A stretch of DNA of 48,553 nt, from assembly GCA_001916005.1 (NCBI GenBank), contig MNRP01000052.1:1-48553 (forward strand). The letters are read 5' to 3'. Made by a program: the position numbers and the translations under genes. The DNA comes from Clostridium sp. 26_22 (lineage in GTDB: Bacteria; Bacillota; Clostridia; TANB77; CAG-508). Numbering within the stretch: position 1 is the stretch's first letter; each line of letters begins with the position of its first letter. The notes beneath the pieces are model-generated. The model was given only the letters and a program-made list of their open reading frames with translations. It was not told the origin of the DNA and did not search any database. Shown here piece by piece: positions 34,340 through 43,800 of this stretch.

Positions 34340-35583
34340 AAGAGAAAACAAAAAAAGTAAAAAACAAAAAGAAAATAATTATAGGAATTATATTTGCCTT
34401 AATTAGTTTATATTTAATGTATGCTGTTTATTTACTAATAAAACAACCAACAGACAAAGTTACAGTAGAAAATGGAACCTTATATTTAGAAGAAACAGAT
34501 GTGGGTTATATAATAAGAGATGAAAAAGTTGTAAAAGGAAACAACTACAAAAACGGAATGGAACAAATAAAAACAGAAGGAGAAAAAACAGCTAAAGGAG
34601 AATCTATATATAGATATTATAGCAAAAACGAAAGTGACTTAACAAAACAAATAGCTGAGCTAGACACCAAAATCCAAGAAGCCTTAGAAGGACAAACAAA
34701 TCTTTATACATCAGATATAAAATTAATAGAAAACCAATTAGACGAAAAAATAGAACAATTAAATGGAACAACAGATATTTCAAAATTAACAGAATACAAA
34801 AAAGAAATAAATAAATTAATTACAAGAAAAGCAAATATAGTAGGAGAAAAAAGTCCATCAGGAAGTTACCTAAAAAAATTATATACTCAAAGAACAGAAC
34901 TAGAAAAACAATTAAACTCAGGAGCAGAATACATAACAGCACCTGAAAGTGGAATAGTATCATACAAAGTTGATGGATTAGAAGAAACACTTACACCAAA
35001 TAATTTTTCTACATTAAGCAAAGAATTCTTAGAAAAATTAAACTTAAAAACAGGGCAATTAATAGCTACAAATGATGAATGTGGAAAAGTAATAAACAAC
35101 TTTAAATGTTACATAGCAACAATTTCTGACTCAGAACAAGCAAAAAATGCAAAAGTTGGAGACAATGTACAAGTAATGTTATCAAATAACAAAACTATAG
35201 ATGCAACAATTCAATATATATCACAAGAAAATGATGATGAAACATTACTAGTATTAGAAATAGACAAACAAATAGAAGAATTTACAAATTATAGAAAAAT
35301 ATCTTTTAATTTGATATGGTGGAGTTACTCAGGACTAAAAGTGCCAAATTCTGCAATAGTAGAACAAGATGGATTAAAATATGTTGTAAGAAATAGAGCT
35401 GGTTATTTAAGTAAAATATTAGTAAATGTAAAAAAAGAAAATGGAAAATATAGTATCATAAAAAACTATACTACAAGTGAGTTGCAAGAGTTAGGATTTA
35501 CAAACTCACAAATTAATTCAATGAAAAAAATATCAATATATGATGAATTAATGATAAATCCAGACCTAAGCAAAGTAGAATAA
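34336..35583 (+). CDS. HlyD-like membrane-anchored protein
   Basis: 415 residues. A very basic start (KEKTKKVKNKKK), one membrane span (about 14-33), a first half-barrel (VENGTLYLEETDVGYIIRD), a coiled coil (about 95-195, with LTKQIAELDTKIQEAL and RTELEKQL), then a barrel-sandwich return strand (YITAPESGIVSYKVDGLEE) and C-terminal beta-rich part. This order is typical of HlyD/membrane-fusion-type proteins often found next to sepF in Clostridia. The start is TTG 34336, with GGAGG 7 nt upstream, overlapping the miaA stop. No transporter partner is nearby; a cell-envelope or division role is inferred from the sepF-divIVA context only. Confidence 0.75.
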   Translation: MKEKTKKVKNKKKIIIGIIFALISLYLMYAVYLLIKQPTDKVTVENGTLYLEETDVGYIIRDEKVVKGNNYKNGMEQIKTEGEKTAKGESIYRYYSKNESDLTKQIAELDTKIQEALEGQTNLYTSDIKLIENQLDEKIEQLNGTTDISKLTEYKKEINKLITRKANIVGEKSPSGSYLKKLYTQRTELEKQLNSGAEYITAPESGIVSYKVDGLEETLTPNNFSTLSKEFLEKLNLKTGQLIATNDECGKVINNFKCYIATISDSEQAKNAKVGDNVQVMLSNNKTIDATIQYISQENDDETLLVLEIDKQIEEFTNYRKISFNLIWWSYSGLKVPNSAIVEQDGLKYVVRNRAGYLSKILVNVKKENGKYSIIKNYTTSELQELGFTNSQINSMKKISIYDELMINPDLSKVE

Positions 35584-35639
35584 AAATATTACAAAAACAT
35601 TACAATAATATTAAATAATTATTACATTTGCAAAAACTA

Positions 35640-35668
35640 TTGACAATATGCAAAAAAAAGTAGATACT
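35640..35668 (+). promoter_or_regulatory. Promoter of sepF-divIVA
   Basis: TTGACA at 35640-35645, a 17-nt spacer and GATACT at 35663-35668, about 45 nt before the sepF start. Confidence 0.65.
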
Positions 35669-35712
35669 AATAACAAGTAAAAACGAGAAAATTTTTAGGA
35701 GGTTTTTTTATT

Positions 35713-36195
35713 ATGGCAGGAGCATTAATGAACAAGGTGTTTGACTTATTTGGAATGGACCAAGCTGAACAAGAAGATTACGAAGATGAAGATGTATATG
35801 ATTACGAAAACGAAGATGAAGAAGAAGTAGAAGATAAAAAAATATTTGGAAGAAGAAACAACAAAGTCGTAAATATGCCACAATCACAAAGTCAAGCAAT
35901 AAAAATGGTTATATCACAACCAACAAATTTTGAACAATCAGATGAAATATGCAGTTTCTTAAAAGAAAAGAAATCTGTAATAGTTAATCTTGAATACGTA
36001 AACAAAGATGTTGCTAGAAGAATAGTTGATTTTATTAGTGGCGGAGTTTACGCATTAGATGGATATATTCAAAAAGTATCAAACTCAATCTTTTTAGTTG
36101 CACCATCAAACTATGAAATAACAAACGAAATGGCAAGAGAAGAAATGAAAAACAAATTATCAGTTTCTTGGTTAAAAAATAACAATCTTAACTAA
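35713..36195 (+). CDS. sepF: Cell division protein SepF
   Basis: FtsZ-associated membrane tether that helps shape the division septum. 160 residues: an N-terminal amphipathic helix (MAGALMNKVFDLFGM) for membrane binding, an acidic linker (about 17-45, rich in Glu/Asp/Tyr), and the C-terminal SepF fold with EICSFLKEKKSVIVNLEYV, DVARRIVDFISGGVYALDG and IFLVAPSNYEI. AGGAGG precedes the ATG. It has its own promoter and is followed 17 nt later by divIVA. Confidence 0.95.
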   Translation: MAGALMNKVFDLFGMDQAEQEDYEDEDVYDYENEDEEEVEDKKIFGRRNNKVVNMPQSQSQAIKMVISQPTNFEQSDEICSFLKEKKSVIVNLEYVNKDVARRIVDFISGGVYALDGYIQKVSNSIFLVAPSNYEITNEMAREEMKNKLSVSWLKNNNLN

Positions 36196-36212
36196 TACTT
36201 AAGGAGGAAATT

Positions 36213-36668
36213 ATGATTACACCATTAGATATAGAAAATAAAAGATTTGCAAAACAAATGGTAAATGGTTACAGTGTAGAAGAAGTAGATGATTTCTTAG
36301 ATGAATTAACTATTGACTATAGCAAAAATTACAAAGAAGTAACAGAATTAAGAGCAAAAGTAGATGAATTAAACAGTAGCTTAGAACAATACAAAAACAT
36401 AGAATCAACACTTCAAAACACATTAGTAATGGCACAAACAACAGCCGAAGAAGTAAAAAATGTTGCAAAACAAAAAGCAGACCAAATAGTAGACGAAGCA
36501 AAAGCTAATGCTCAAAAAAAAGTTGATGAACTAAATAATGAAATAGTTATAAGACAAAAAGAACTTGACGATGTAAAAAAACAATTCGATATATATAAAG
36601 CTAAAATGGAATCTTTATTGATTTCACAATTAGAATTAATAAAAGAAATTAATAAAAACGAAGACTAG
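36213..36668 (+). CDS. divIVA: DivIVA-family cell-division/polarity protein
   Basis: Binds curved membrane at septa and poles and organises division and sporulation proteins. 151 residues: the conserved N-terminal membrane-binding domain reads TPLDIENKRFAKQMVNGYSV with EEVDDFLDEL, followed by a long coiled coil (about 30-145, many Glu/Lys/Gln heptads) and a short charged end. AAGGAGG lies just before the ATG. It is the second gene of the sepF-divIVA unit, ended by a strong terminator. Confidence 0.94.
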   Translation: MITPLDIENKRFAKQMVNGYSVEEVDDFLDELTIDYSKNYKEVTELRAKVDELNSSLEQYKNIESTLQNTLVMAQTTAEEVKNVAKQKADQIVDEAKANAQKKVDELNNEIVIRQKELDDVKKQFDIYKAKMESLLISQLELIKEINKNED

Positions 36669-36695
36669 ACTATTTTTAAGAAAATAGTCTTTTTT
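36667..36695 (+). terminator. Terminator of sepF-divIVA
   Basis: AGACTATTTT, loop TAAG, AAAATAGTCT and a T-run; the stem overlaps the divIVA stop codon. Confidence 0.9.
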
Positions 36696-36732
36696 CTTAT
36701 ACTAAAAATATGAAAAAAATTGTCAAAAAATA

Positions 36733-36761
36733 TTTACATTTTCCATAAATTTGTATAGAAT
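36733..36761 (+). promoter_or_regulatory. Probable promoter of the glycosyltransferase gene
   Basis: TTTACA at 36733-36738, a 17-nt spacer and TAGAAT at 36756-36761. Confidence 0.5.
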
Positions 36762-36833
36762 ATATAAGACTAAAAAAATGTAGAAAAAGATAAAAAACAA
36801 AAGAAAATAGTAAAAAGAAAGGAAGCAATGTTA

Positions 36834-38126
36834 ATGAAAATATTAATGTTAACATGGGAATATCCACCAAGAGTAGTAGGCGGAATATCAAGAGTAGTAT
36901 ATGATTTATCAAGAACCCTATTAAAAGATGGGCATGATGTAACAGTAGTTACATACAAAGAAGGTGATGCACCAGACTTTGAAGATGACAAAGGAGTAAA
37001 AGTATATAGAGTTGGAAATTATATGATAAATCCAAATAATTTCATAGATTGGATAATGCAACTAAACTTTAACTTAGTAGCAAAAGCAAATGAAATTATA
37101 GCAAAAGAAGGAAATTTTGATGTAATACATGCACATGATTGGCTAGTAGCCTATGCAGCAAAAACATTAAAAAATTCATATAACATACCAATAGTTGCAA
37201 CAATACATGCAACAGAAGCTGGAAGAAACAGTGGAATACATGATGAAACACAAAGATATATAAATGATACAGAATGGATGTTGACATATGAAGCATCAGA
37301 AGTAATAGTGAACAGTAATTATATGAAAAATGAATTACAAAGACTATTTGGGCTTCCATATGAAAAAATAAATGTAATACCAAATGGTGTAAACTTAAAT
37401 CTATTCAATGGAATAGAAAGAGATTATAACTTTAGAAGACAATTCGCAATGGACAATGAAAAAATAATCTTATTTATGGGAAGATTAGTATATGAAAAAG
37501 GAATTCAACACCTAATAGCAGCAATGCCAAAAATACTAGAAGGTTACCATGATACAAAACTAGTAATAGCAGGAAAAGGCGGAATGTTAGATGAACTAAA
37601 AGCACAAGTTGACTATTTAGGAATATCAGAAAAAGTATGCTTTGCAGGATATATGAAAGGAAAAGATGTACAAAAAATGTATAAAGCAGCAGACATATCA
37701 GTATTTCCAAGTACATACGAACCATTTGGAATAGTAGCACTTGAAGCAATGCTATCAGAAAATCCAGTAGTAGTATCAGACATAGGAGGACTAAACGAAA
37801 TAGTACAACACAGAGAAAATGGAATGAAAACATATTGTGGAAATCCAAATTCAATAGCAGACTCAATATTAGAACTACTATATGACCACAAACTATGTGC
37901 AGAAATAACAAAAAAAGCCAAAAACAAAGTTAGAAACGAATATAACTGGAGCAAAATATCTCAAGATACACACTTTGCTTATCAAAAAGCAATTTGTCAA
38001 TCTATGGCTGAAAAACAAAAAAGAGAAATCGAACAAGAAAGAGCTCAAAAAACTAAAAAAGCAAAAAATACAGAAAATGAGATTACAAATTTATTATCAT
38101 TTAAAAAACGTCAAGCATATGCTTAA
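36834..38126 (+). CDS. Family 4 glycosyltransferase
   Basis: About 430 residues of the GT-B fold. The N-terminal part has MLTWEYPPRVVGGISRVVYDLS (donor/acceptor loop), VIHAHDWLVAYAAK and IHATEAGR. The C-terminal part carries VIPNGVNLNLFNG, LFMGRLVYEKGIQHLI and the E-x7-E type motif in PSTYEPFGIVALEAML, followed by PVVVSDIGGLNEIV. The combination resembles glycogen/starch-synthase-like GT4 enzymes; the sugar and acceptor cannot be read from sequence. I start at ATG 36834, with AAAGGAAG about 10 nt upstream; ATG 36828 is only 4 nt from it. Single gene with its own promoter and terminator. Confidence 0.88.
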   Translation: MKILMLTWEYPPRVVGGISRVVYDLSRTLLKDGHDVTVVTYKEGDAPDFEDDKGVKVYRVGNYMINPNNFIDWIMQLNFNLVAKANEIIAKEGNFDVIHAHDWLVAYAAKTLKNSYNIPIVATIHATEAGRNSGIHDETQRYINDTEWMLTYEASEVIVNSNYMKNELQRLFGLPYEKINVIPNGVNLNLFNGIERDYNFRRQFAMDNEKIILFMGRLVYEKGIQHLIAAMPKILEGYHDTKLVIAGKGGMLDELKAQVDYLGISEKVCFAGYMKGKDVQKMYKAADISVFPSTYEPFGIVALEAMLSENPVVVSDIGGLNEIVQHRENGMKTYCGNPNSIADSILELLYDHKLCAEITKKAKNKVRNEYNWSKISQDTHFAYQKAICQSMAEKQKREIEQERAQKTKKAKNTENEITNLLSFKKRQAYA

Positions 38127-38137
38127 AAAAATAAACC

Positions 38138-38169
38138 AAAACCATATGAAAATAATTCATATGGTTTTT
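38138..38169 (+). terminator. Terminator of the glycosyltransferase gene
   Basis: AAAACCATATGAA pairs with TTCATATGGTTTT around AATAA, followed by Ts. Confidence 0.88.
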
Positions 38170-38264
38170 AAAATTTTTAAAAAATTTTCGAAAATTCTAC
38201 AAATTTAGCATAAAAATGGTGTATAATGTATTAAGAAAAAATAAAAAAATAATCGGAGGAACAC

Positions 38265-39170
38265 ATGGAAGAATTCAAATCAGGATTTGTAACAATAATA
38301 GGAAGAACAAATGTAGGAAAATCAACATTAATAAATTTATTAGTAGGAGAAAAAGTAGCAGCAATAGCAAACAAAGTACAAACAACAAGAAATGCAATAA
38401 AAGGAATAGTAAACAGAGAAAATTCACAAATAGTATTCACAGATACACCAGGAATACATAAACCAAAACATAAATTAAACCAAACAATGGTAGAAACATC
38501 ATTTGCAACAATACCAGATTCAGACTTAATATTATTTCTAATAGAAGCAACAAGTGATGAAATTGGAAAAGGTGATAGAATAATATTAGAAAAAATAAAA
38601 GAGTCAAAAAGAAAAACAATACTAATAATAAACAAAATAGATTTAGTAAAAAGAGAAAAATTATTAAACTTGATAGATTTATATAGCAAAGAATATAATT
38701 TTGAAGCAGTAATTCCAATATCAGCATATCAACCAAAATATAAAGAAATAATATTAGATGAAATAGAAAAGAACCTAAAACCAGGTCCTGCATATTATGA
38801 TGTAGAGGAATATACAGATCAAACAATGAGACAACTAGCTGAAGAAACAATCAGAGAAAAAGCACTAAAACTATTACAAGATGAAGTACCACATGGAATA
38901 TATGTAGAAGTCGAAAAAATGACAATGAGAAAAAACAAAAACGGAGAAGATATATATGACATAGAAGCAACAATATATTGCTTAAGAGAATCACATAAAG
39001 GAATAATAATTGGAAAAAATGGTGAAATGTTAAAAAAAATAGGAAGAGCAGCAAGAATTGATATGGAACAAAACTTTGGATTAAAAGTTAATTTAAAAAC
39101 ATGGGTAAAAGTAAAACAAGATTGGATTGACAATGAATCAATAGTAGCAAACAAATTTAAATTAAAATAA
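38265..39170 (+). CDS. era: GTPase Era
   Basis: GTPase that assists maturation of 16S rRNA and 30S assembly. 301 residues: G1 GRTNVGKSTL (about 13-22), switch region with VQTTRNAIKGIV, G3 DTPGIHKPKHKLN (about 60), G4 NKIDLV (about 123), then the C-terminal KH domain with VPHGIYVEVEKM and IIIGKNGEMLKKIGRAAR. CGGAGG precedes the ATG. A TATAAT box at 38222-38227 hints at a promoter, although the -35 match is poor. It leads the conserved era-yqzL-recO group. Confidence 0.97.
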   Translation: MEEFKSGFVTIIGRTNVGKSTLINLLVGEKVAAIANKVQTTRNAIKGIVNRENSQIVFTDTPGIHKPKHKLNQTMVETSFATIPDSDLILFLIEATSDEIGKGDRIILEKIKESKRKTILIINKIDLVKREKLLNLIDLYSKEYNFEAVIPISAYQPKYKEIILDEIEKNLKPGPAYYDVEEYTDQTMRQLAEETIREKALKLLQDEVPHGIYVEVEKMTMRKNKNGEDIYDIEATIYCLRESHKGIIIGKNGEMLKKIGRAARIDMEQNFGLKVNLKTWVKVKQDWIDNESIVANKFKLK

Positions 39171-39244
39171 AATCCAAAAATGAATAAAAAACCAAAAGAT
39201 GCAAAAGATAAATAAAGGTAAACTTTAAAAGGGAGATGACGCAT

Positions 39245-39400
39245 ATGATTAAAAAAATAGCATGGGACACATTTAAAAACACTGGAGATATAAATACCTT
39301 TTTAGAATATAAACAAATAGAAGATATCGAAAAAGGCATTAAAGAAATACAAGAAATACAAAAAATAACAGATATAAATTTTCAAGATAAGGTGAAATAA
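39245..39400 (+). CDS. yqzL: YqzL-like small protein
   Basis: 51 residues. MIKKIAWDTFKNTGDINTFL and the next residues (EYKQIED) follow the pattern of Bacillus YqzL (short W..F..TG.I.TYL..KE), a conserved small protein of unknown function found between era and recO, as here. AGGGAG precedes the ATG, and the stop overlaps the recO start (TAATG), so translational coupling is likely. Confidence 0.75.
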   Translation: MIKKIAWDTFKNTGDINTFLEYKQIEDIEKGIKEIQEIQKITDINFQDKVK

Positions 39401-40128
39401 TGGCAAATATAAAAATAAATGGAATAGTAATTGCAGAAAACAATATGGGTGACTATGATAAAATGCTTACAGTATTAACTCCAAATTTCGGGAAAATATC
39501 ATGTGTAGCTAAAGGAGCACGAAGACCTCAAAGTGCTCTTTTAGCAGGTACACAATTATTTTGCTTTGGAGAATATATGATGTACAAAGGAACAAATACA
39601 TATCATATAAACTCATGCGAAACAATAGAAATATTTTATAATATAAGAACAGACCTAGACAAACTAAAATATGCAATACATATAAATAAAATAATTCAAG
39701 ATATAACAGAAGAAAACGAAAACTGTTATAGAATTTTACAATTATATTTAAACACACTATATACAATATCAGAAACAGACAAAAACTTAGACTTGGTAAT
39801 AAGTGTATTTAAAATGAGATTACTTAGCATATTAGGGTACACACCAAGAATAATGGAATGCATAAAATGCAAAGAAAAAGACAATCTTACAAAATTCAGC
39901 ATAAGAGACAATGGCTTTAAATGCGAGGCTTGTGGAAGACAGGACAAGTCTGCAATAGATATGAGCGAGAGCACAAAAAATGCAATAAAATATGTAATAA
40001 CAGCTCCCCCTAAGAAACTATTTTCCTTCAATTTGAAAGATGAAGGACTAGAAGAATTTAAATTAATTTCAAAGATATACTTTAACGAAAAACTAGAAAA
40101 AGAGTATAAAATAGAAGAAATATTTTAA
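39400..40128 (+). CDS. recO: DNA repair protein RecO
   Basis: Mediator that helps load RecA on gapped DNA. 242 residues: an N-terminal OB fold (NGIVIAENNMGDYDKMLTVLT, GKISCVAKGARRPQS), a helical middle, and a zinc-binding CIKCKEK..GFKCEACG pair (about 149-178). The C-terminus is normal. The ATG overlaps the yqzL stop. It closes the era-yqzL-recO operon; the next gene, hpf, has its own promoter. Confidence 0.94.
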   Translation: MANIKINGIVIAENNMGDYDKMLTVLTPNFGKISCVAKGARRPQSALLAGTQLFCFGEYMMYKGTNTYHINSCETIEIFYNIRTDLDKLKYAIHINKIIQDITEENENCYRILQLYLNTLYTISETDKNLDLVISVFKMRLLSILGYTPRIMECIKCKEKDNLTKFSIRDNGFKCEACGRQDKSAIDMSESTKNAIKYVITAPPKKLFSFNLKDEGLEEFKLISKIYFNEKLEKEYKIEEIF

Positions 40129-40133
40129 AAAGC

Positions 40134-40162
40134 TTGCAAAAAAAGATAATAAACTATATAAT
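40134..40162 (+). promoter_or_regulatory. Sigma-A promoter of hpf
   Basis: TTGCAA at 40134-40139, a 17-nt spacer and TATAAT at 40157-40162, about 40 nt before the ATG. Confidence 0.7.
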
Positions 40163-40201
40163 AAAACTAGGCAAAAGTTAAAAAAGAAGGGAGCGATTTT
40201 T

Positions 40202-40721
40202 ATGAAAATAAAAATTATAGGAAAAGAACTAAAGATAACAGAAGCAATAAACGATTATGTTGAAAAAAAATTAGACAGAATACTTTGAAGATGCCGAAGC
40301 AGATGTTACTTTAAAAGCAGAAAAAAATGTACAAACAGCAGAAATTTGTGTAATAGCAAATGGAGAAAAATTCAGAGCTGAAACAGAAGACAAAGACTTA
40401 TATGCTTCTATAGATAAAGATATAGACATATTAGAAGGACAAATTAGAAAATTTAAAACAAAAAAAGAAAAAATGATGAAAGATGCTAGCATAAAAACAA
40501 TGGATGTATCTTCAGACAAAATTCAAGAAATTTCAAATGAGATAATAAAAACATCTTATTATGAAATTAAACCAATAACACCAGAAGATGCTGTACTTGA
40601 ATTACAAGCACATCCAACACATAATTTCTTAACATTTATAAATGTAGAAACAGGAAAAGTAAATGTTATACATAAATTAAAAGATGGAAAAAATTATGGT
40701 TTAGTAGAGCCAGAAGCATAA
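40202..40721 (+). CDS. hpf: Ribosome hibernation-promoting factor (long form), frame broken at CTT-TGA
   Basis: Dimerises idle 70S ribosomes into 100S particles in stationary phase. The first frame from ATG 40202 (MKIKIIGKELKITEAINDYV) ends after 28 codons at TGA 40286-40288. The +1 frame continues at once (EDAEADVTLKAEKNVQTAEI..YASIDKDIDILEGQIRKF) and runs through the long-HPF C-terminal domain (ITPEDAVLELQAHPTHNFL) to 40721. The junction reads CTT TGA A, the same slip sequence as in prfB, but there is no Shine-Dalgarno-like stimulator before it. In the +1 frame the codons before GAA are TAC TTT, restoring the family's YFED, so a small deletion between AGA and TAC is an equal or better explanation. 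Confidence 0.88.
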
Positions 40722-40729
40722 ATTAATGT

Positions 40730-40775
40730 AAAAACCACTACCTAGAACTCATTAAATTCTAGGTAGTGGTTTTTT
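40730..40775 (+). terminator. Terminator of hpf
   Basis: A perfect 18-bp stem (40730-40747 with 40757-40774) around a 9-nt loop, with a T-run. It isolates hpf from the surface-protein island. Confidence 0.93.
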
Positions 40776-40864
40776 ATGGTTTTTGTATAGAAAAATATTG
40801 ATAAAAAGTTACAATTATGGTATAAATGAATAGAATAATTTTATGAGATAAAAGGTGAAAAAAA

Positions 40865-43800
40865 ATGTTGAATTTAAGTAGAAAAATCAAAAGTGATAAA
40901 GGGTCAATAACATCATTTACACTACTAAGTATGCTATTTTTTCTTGTTGTTGTAATAGCAATATATGCGAGTGTAAATACAAAAGTACAAAAGCAACAAA
41001 AAGAATTAAATACAATACAAAAAAGCTATGAACAACAAGAACAATTAAATGATATATATGAGAAAAAATATGATGATTATATAAACTCTGAAACAAGTAC
41101 AATACAAGTATATGCTGATACGACATTAAAAGGAGAAGTAAAAGGTCAAAAAAAAAATACATTAGGAACAGTATATACAAATGCAGTTCAAAACAAAATA
41201 AAAATATTTGGAGGAGCAAATAGTACATATGCATACTCAGAAACATCAGATGGAAAAAGAAACGTTTTATCAGGAAATGAAATAACAATCCAAGCAACAA
41301 CAAGTGGAAAAACAATATATACTTGGCTAAAAGGAGAAGATGGAGAATATACAAAATACTATACAGCAGTAACAGTAAAATTATCAACATTACAAGATAA
41401 AACAATATATGTAGCAGAAGGAAAAAGTACAGATATAGAAATAAATGGAGAAAATAAAGGAAAAATAACTTATTCTCAAATAGATACAAGCTATATATCA
41501 ATAGAAAATAATAAAGTAACAGGAATAAAAGCAGGAGATACAACAATAACAGCAACAGAGTCAAATGGTGGAGCACAAGCAAAAATAACAATAAAAATTG
41601 TAAAATTAACATTGGAAAAAACAAAAGGGATAACAACAGTTGGGGATAATAAAAAGATCCAAGTATCAGGAATAAACAATGGAACTATATCAGCAAAATC
41701 AAATGATGAAACAATAGCAAAAGTAACGGTAAGTGGAACTGAGTTAACAATAATACCTCAAAAAGTAGGAAACACAAAAATAATAATAACAGAAAGTAAT
41801 GCAGGAGCAAATATAGAATATGAGATACAAGTTGTTGGAATAACATTAGCTCCAAATGGCGGAAAATATACAATGCCAACAACAGGAAAAGCAACAATAA
41901 AAACAAAAGTAAAAGTAGAGAACGCAAGTAAAATAGAAGTAGCATGGACATCATCAAAGTTAGAATGGAAAACAATAGAAAATAATAGTGAGACGATAAA
42001 AAAAGACTGTGAAAAAGGAACCTATTATTTATATGTAAGAGTGGATAATGAATATTTATATCAAAGTCAAGCTTTTATAGTTGGAGAAGAAAAAATAGCA
42101 ATAAATATAAAAACAAGCACAACAGAATGGACAAATCAAGATATAACTGCAACAATAACATATCCAGATGTAACAACATCAAATACAAGAAAAGCGGGAT
42201 ATGGAACAACATTAGCAAATGCACAAACATCAGCAAGTTCAGCAACAGCACCAACAACAAATGTAACAGTAACTGCAAATGGATATGTATATGCAACAGC
42301 AACAGACTCTGCTGGGAATGTAATAACAGCAAGTAGACAAATAACAAATATAGATAAAACAGCACCAACAGTAACACTAAGCCCAAACGGAGGCTCATAT
42401 GCAAAACCAACAAGTGGAAATGCAACAATAAAAACAACAATAACAGCAACAGATACAGGAGGAAGTGGACTAAAAACATTACAATATGCATGGTCAACAA
42501 GCAACACAACAGAACCAACAACATGGACAACATTCACAAATGGAGCAACAGTAAGTAAAACAGATTGTACAACTGGAACATATTACATATGGACAAGAGT
42601 ATATGATAATGCAGGAAATAGAGCAACAACAGGAAAAGTAAGTGCAGGATTTGTAGTAGGAGCAAAAACAATAACAATAACACCAAATACAACAGCATGG
42701 ACAAACCAAAATGTAACAGCAACAATAACATACCCAGATGTAACAACAAGTAGCACAAGAAAAGCGGGATATGGAACAACATTAGCAAATGCACAAACAG
42801 CATCAAATTCAGCAACAGCCCCAACAACAAGTGTAACAGTAAGTGCAAATGGATATGTATTTGCAACAGCAACAGATAGTGCAGGAAACGTAGTAACAGC
42901 AAGTAAACAAATAACAAATATAGACAAAACAGCACCAACAATGACAAGTGCAGAAATTAAAAATATAACAACTACAGGATATGATGTATATGTTTATGGA
43001 GTAAAAGATAGTGGTTCAGGAGTAAATAGAGTACAATTTCCAACATGGACAAATGCAAATGGACAAGATGACATACAAGCAAATTGGTCAACAAGTGACA
43101 CTGCAAAAGGTACAAAGCAAGCAGATGGAACAACATGGGTATATCACGTAAAAACAACAGATCATAAAAATGAAGCAGGAGCATATAATACACACATATA
43201 CGCATACGACAATTTAGGAAACGGAAAATGTATATCAACACATACAATAACTGTACCAAGTGTAACAATAACATACGATAACAACTATTTAAAATCAAAT
43301 ATATGGAATGATACAAATGATACCAATAGATATTCAGCAGCAGCAACATCTCCTTCATCAAAAACAATAATAGAAGAAACAACAGCAAAAGAAGGAAAAT
43401 TAATTCAGTTTACAATGAATGCTGGAACTAGTGGAGGACCATATTATGCAAATTCAACAAAACTAACATCAGGAAAAGTATATACATGGAGTGTCTATAT
43501 TAAAGCAAGTAGTAACAAAAATTTAAGAATAGGACAAGAACAAAATGGTACAAAAGCAGTAACAGTAACTACAGAATGGCAAAGATTTACATATACATTT
43601 ACAGCAAACGATAATCAATATATAGCTTTTGTATTTTATTTGAATGGAAGTACATGGACAGCAGGAGATAAATTATATGTACATTCAATAGAAATAGAAG
43701 AAGGAGACGGAACACAAAATAAAACGAATACAAGCAAAGCATATAATACAGCATTGGGAACATTAAGCACGCCAACAAGAGCAGGATATACATTTAATGG

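Noticed and set aside
37975..38461. Lys-rich open frames at the end of the glycosyltransferase gene and over the start of era
   Set aside because: They overlap clear genes, have no ribosome sites and show A-rich shadow composition.
42111..42940. CRISPR-like regular repeats in the giant gene
   Set aside because: The repetition is protein-module duplication in one open frame, with no short identical repeats separated by unique spacers.
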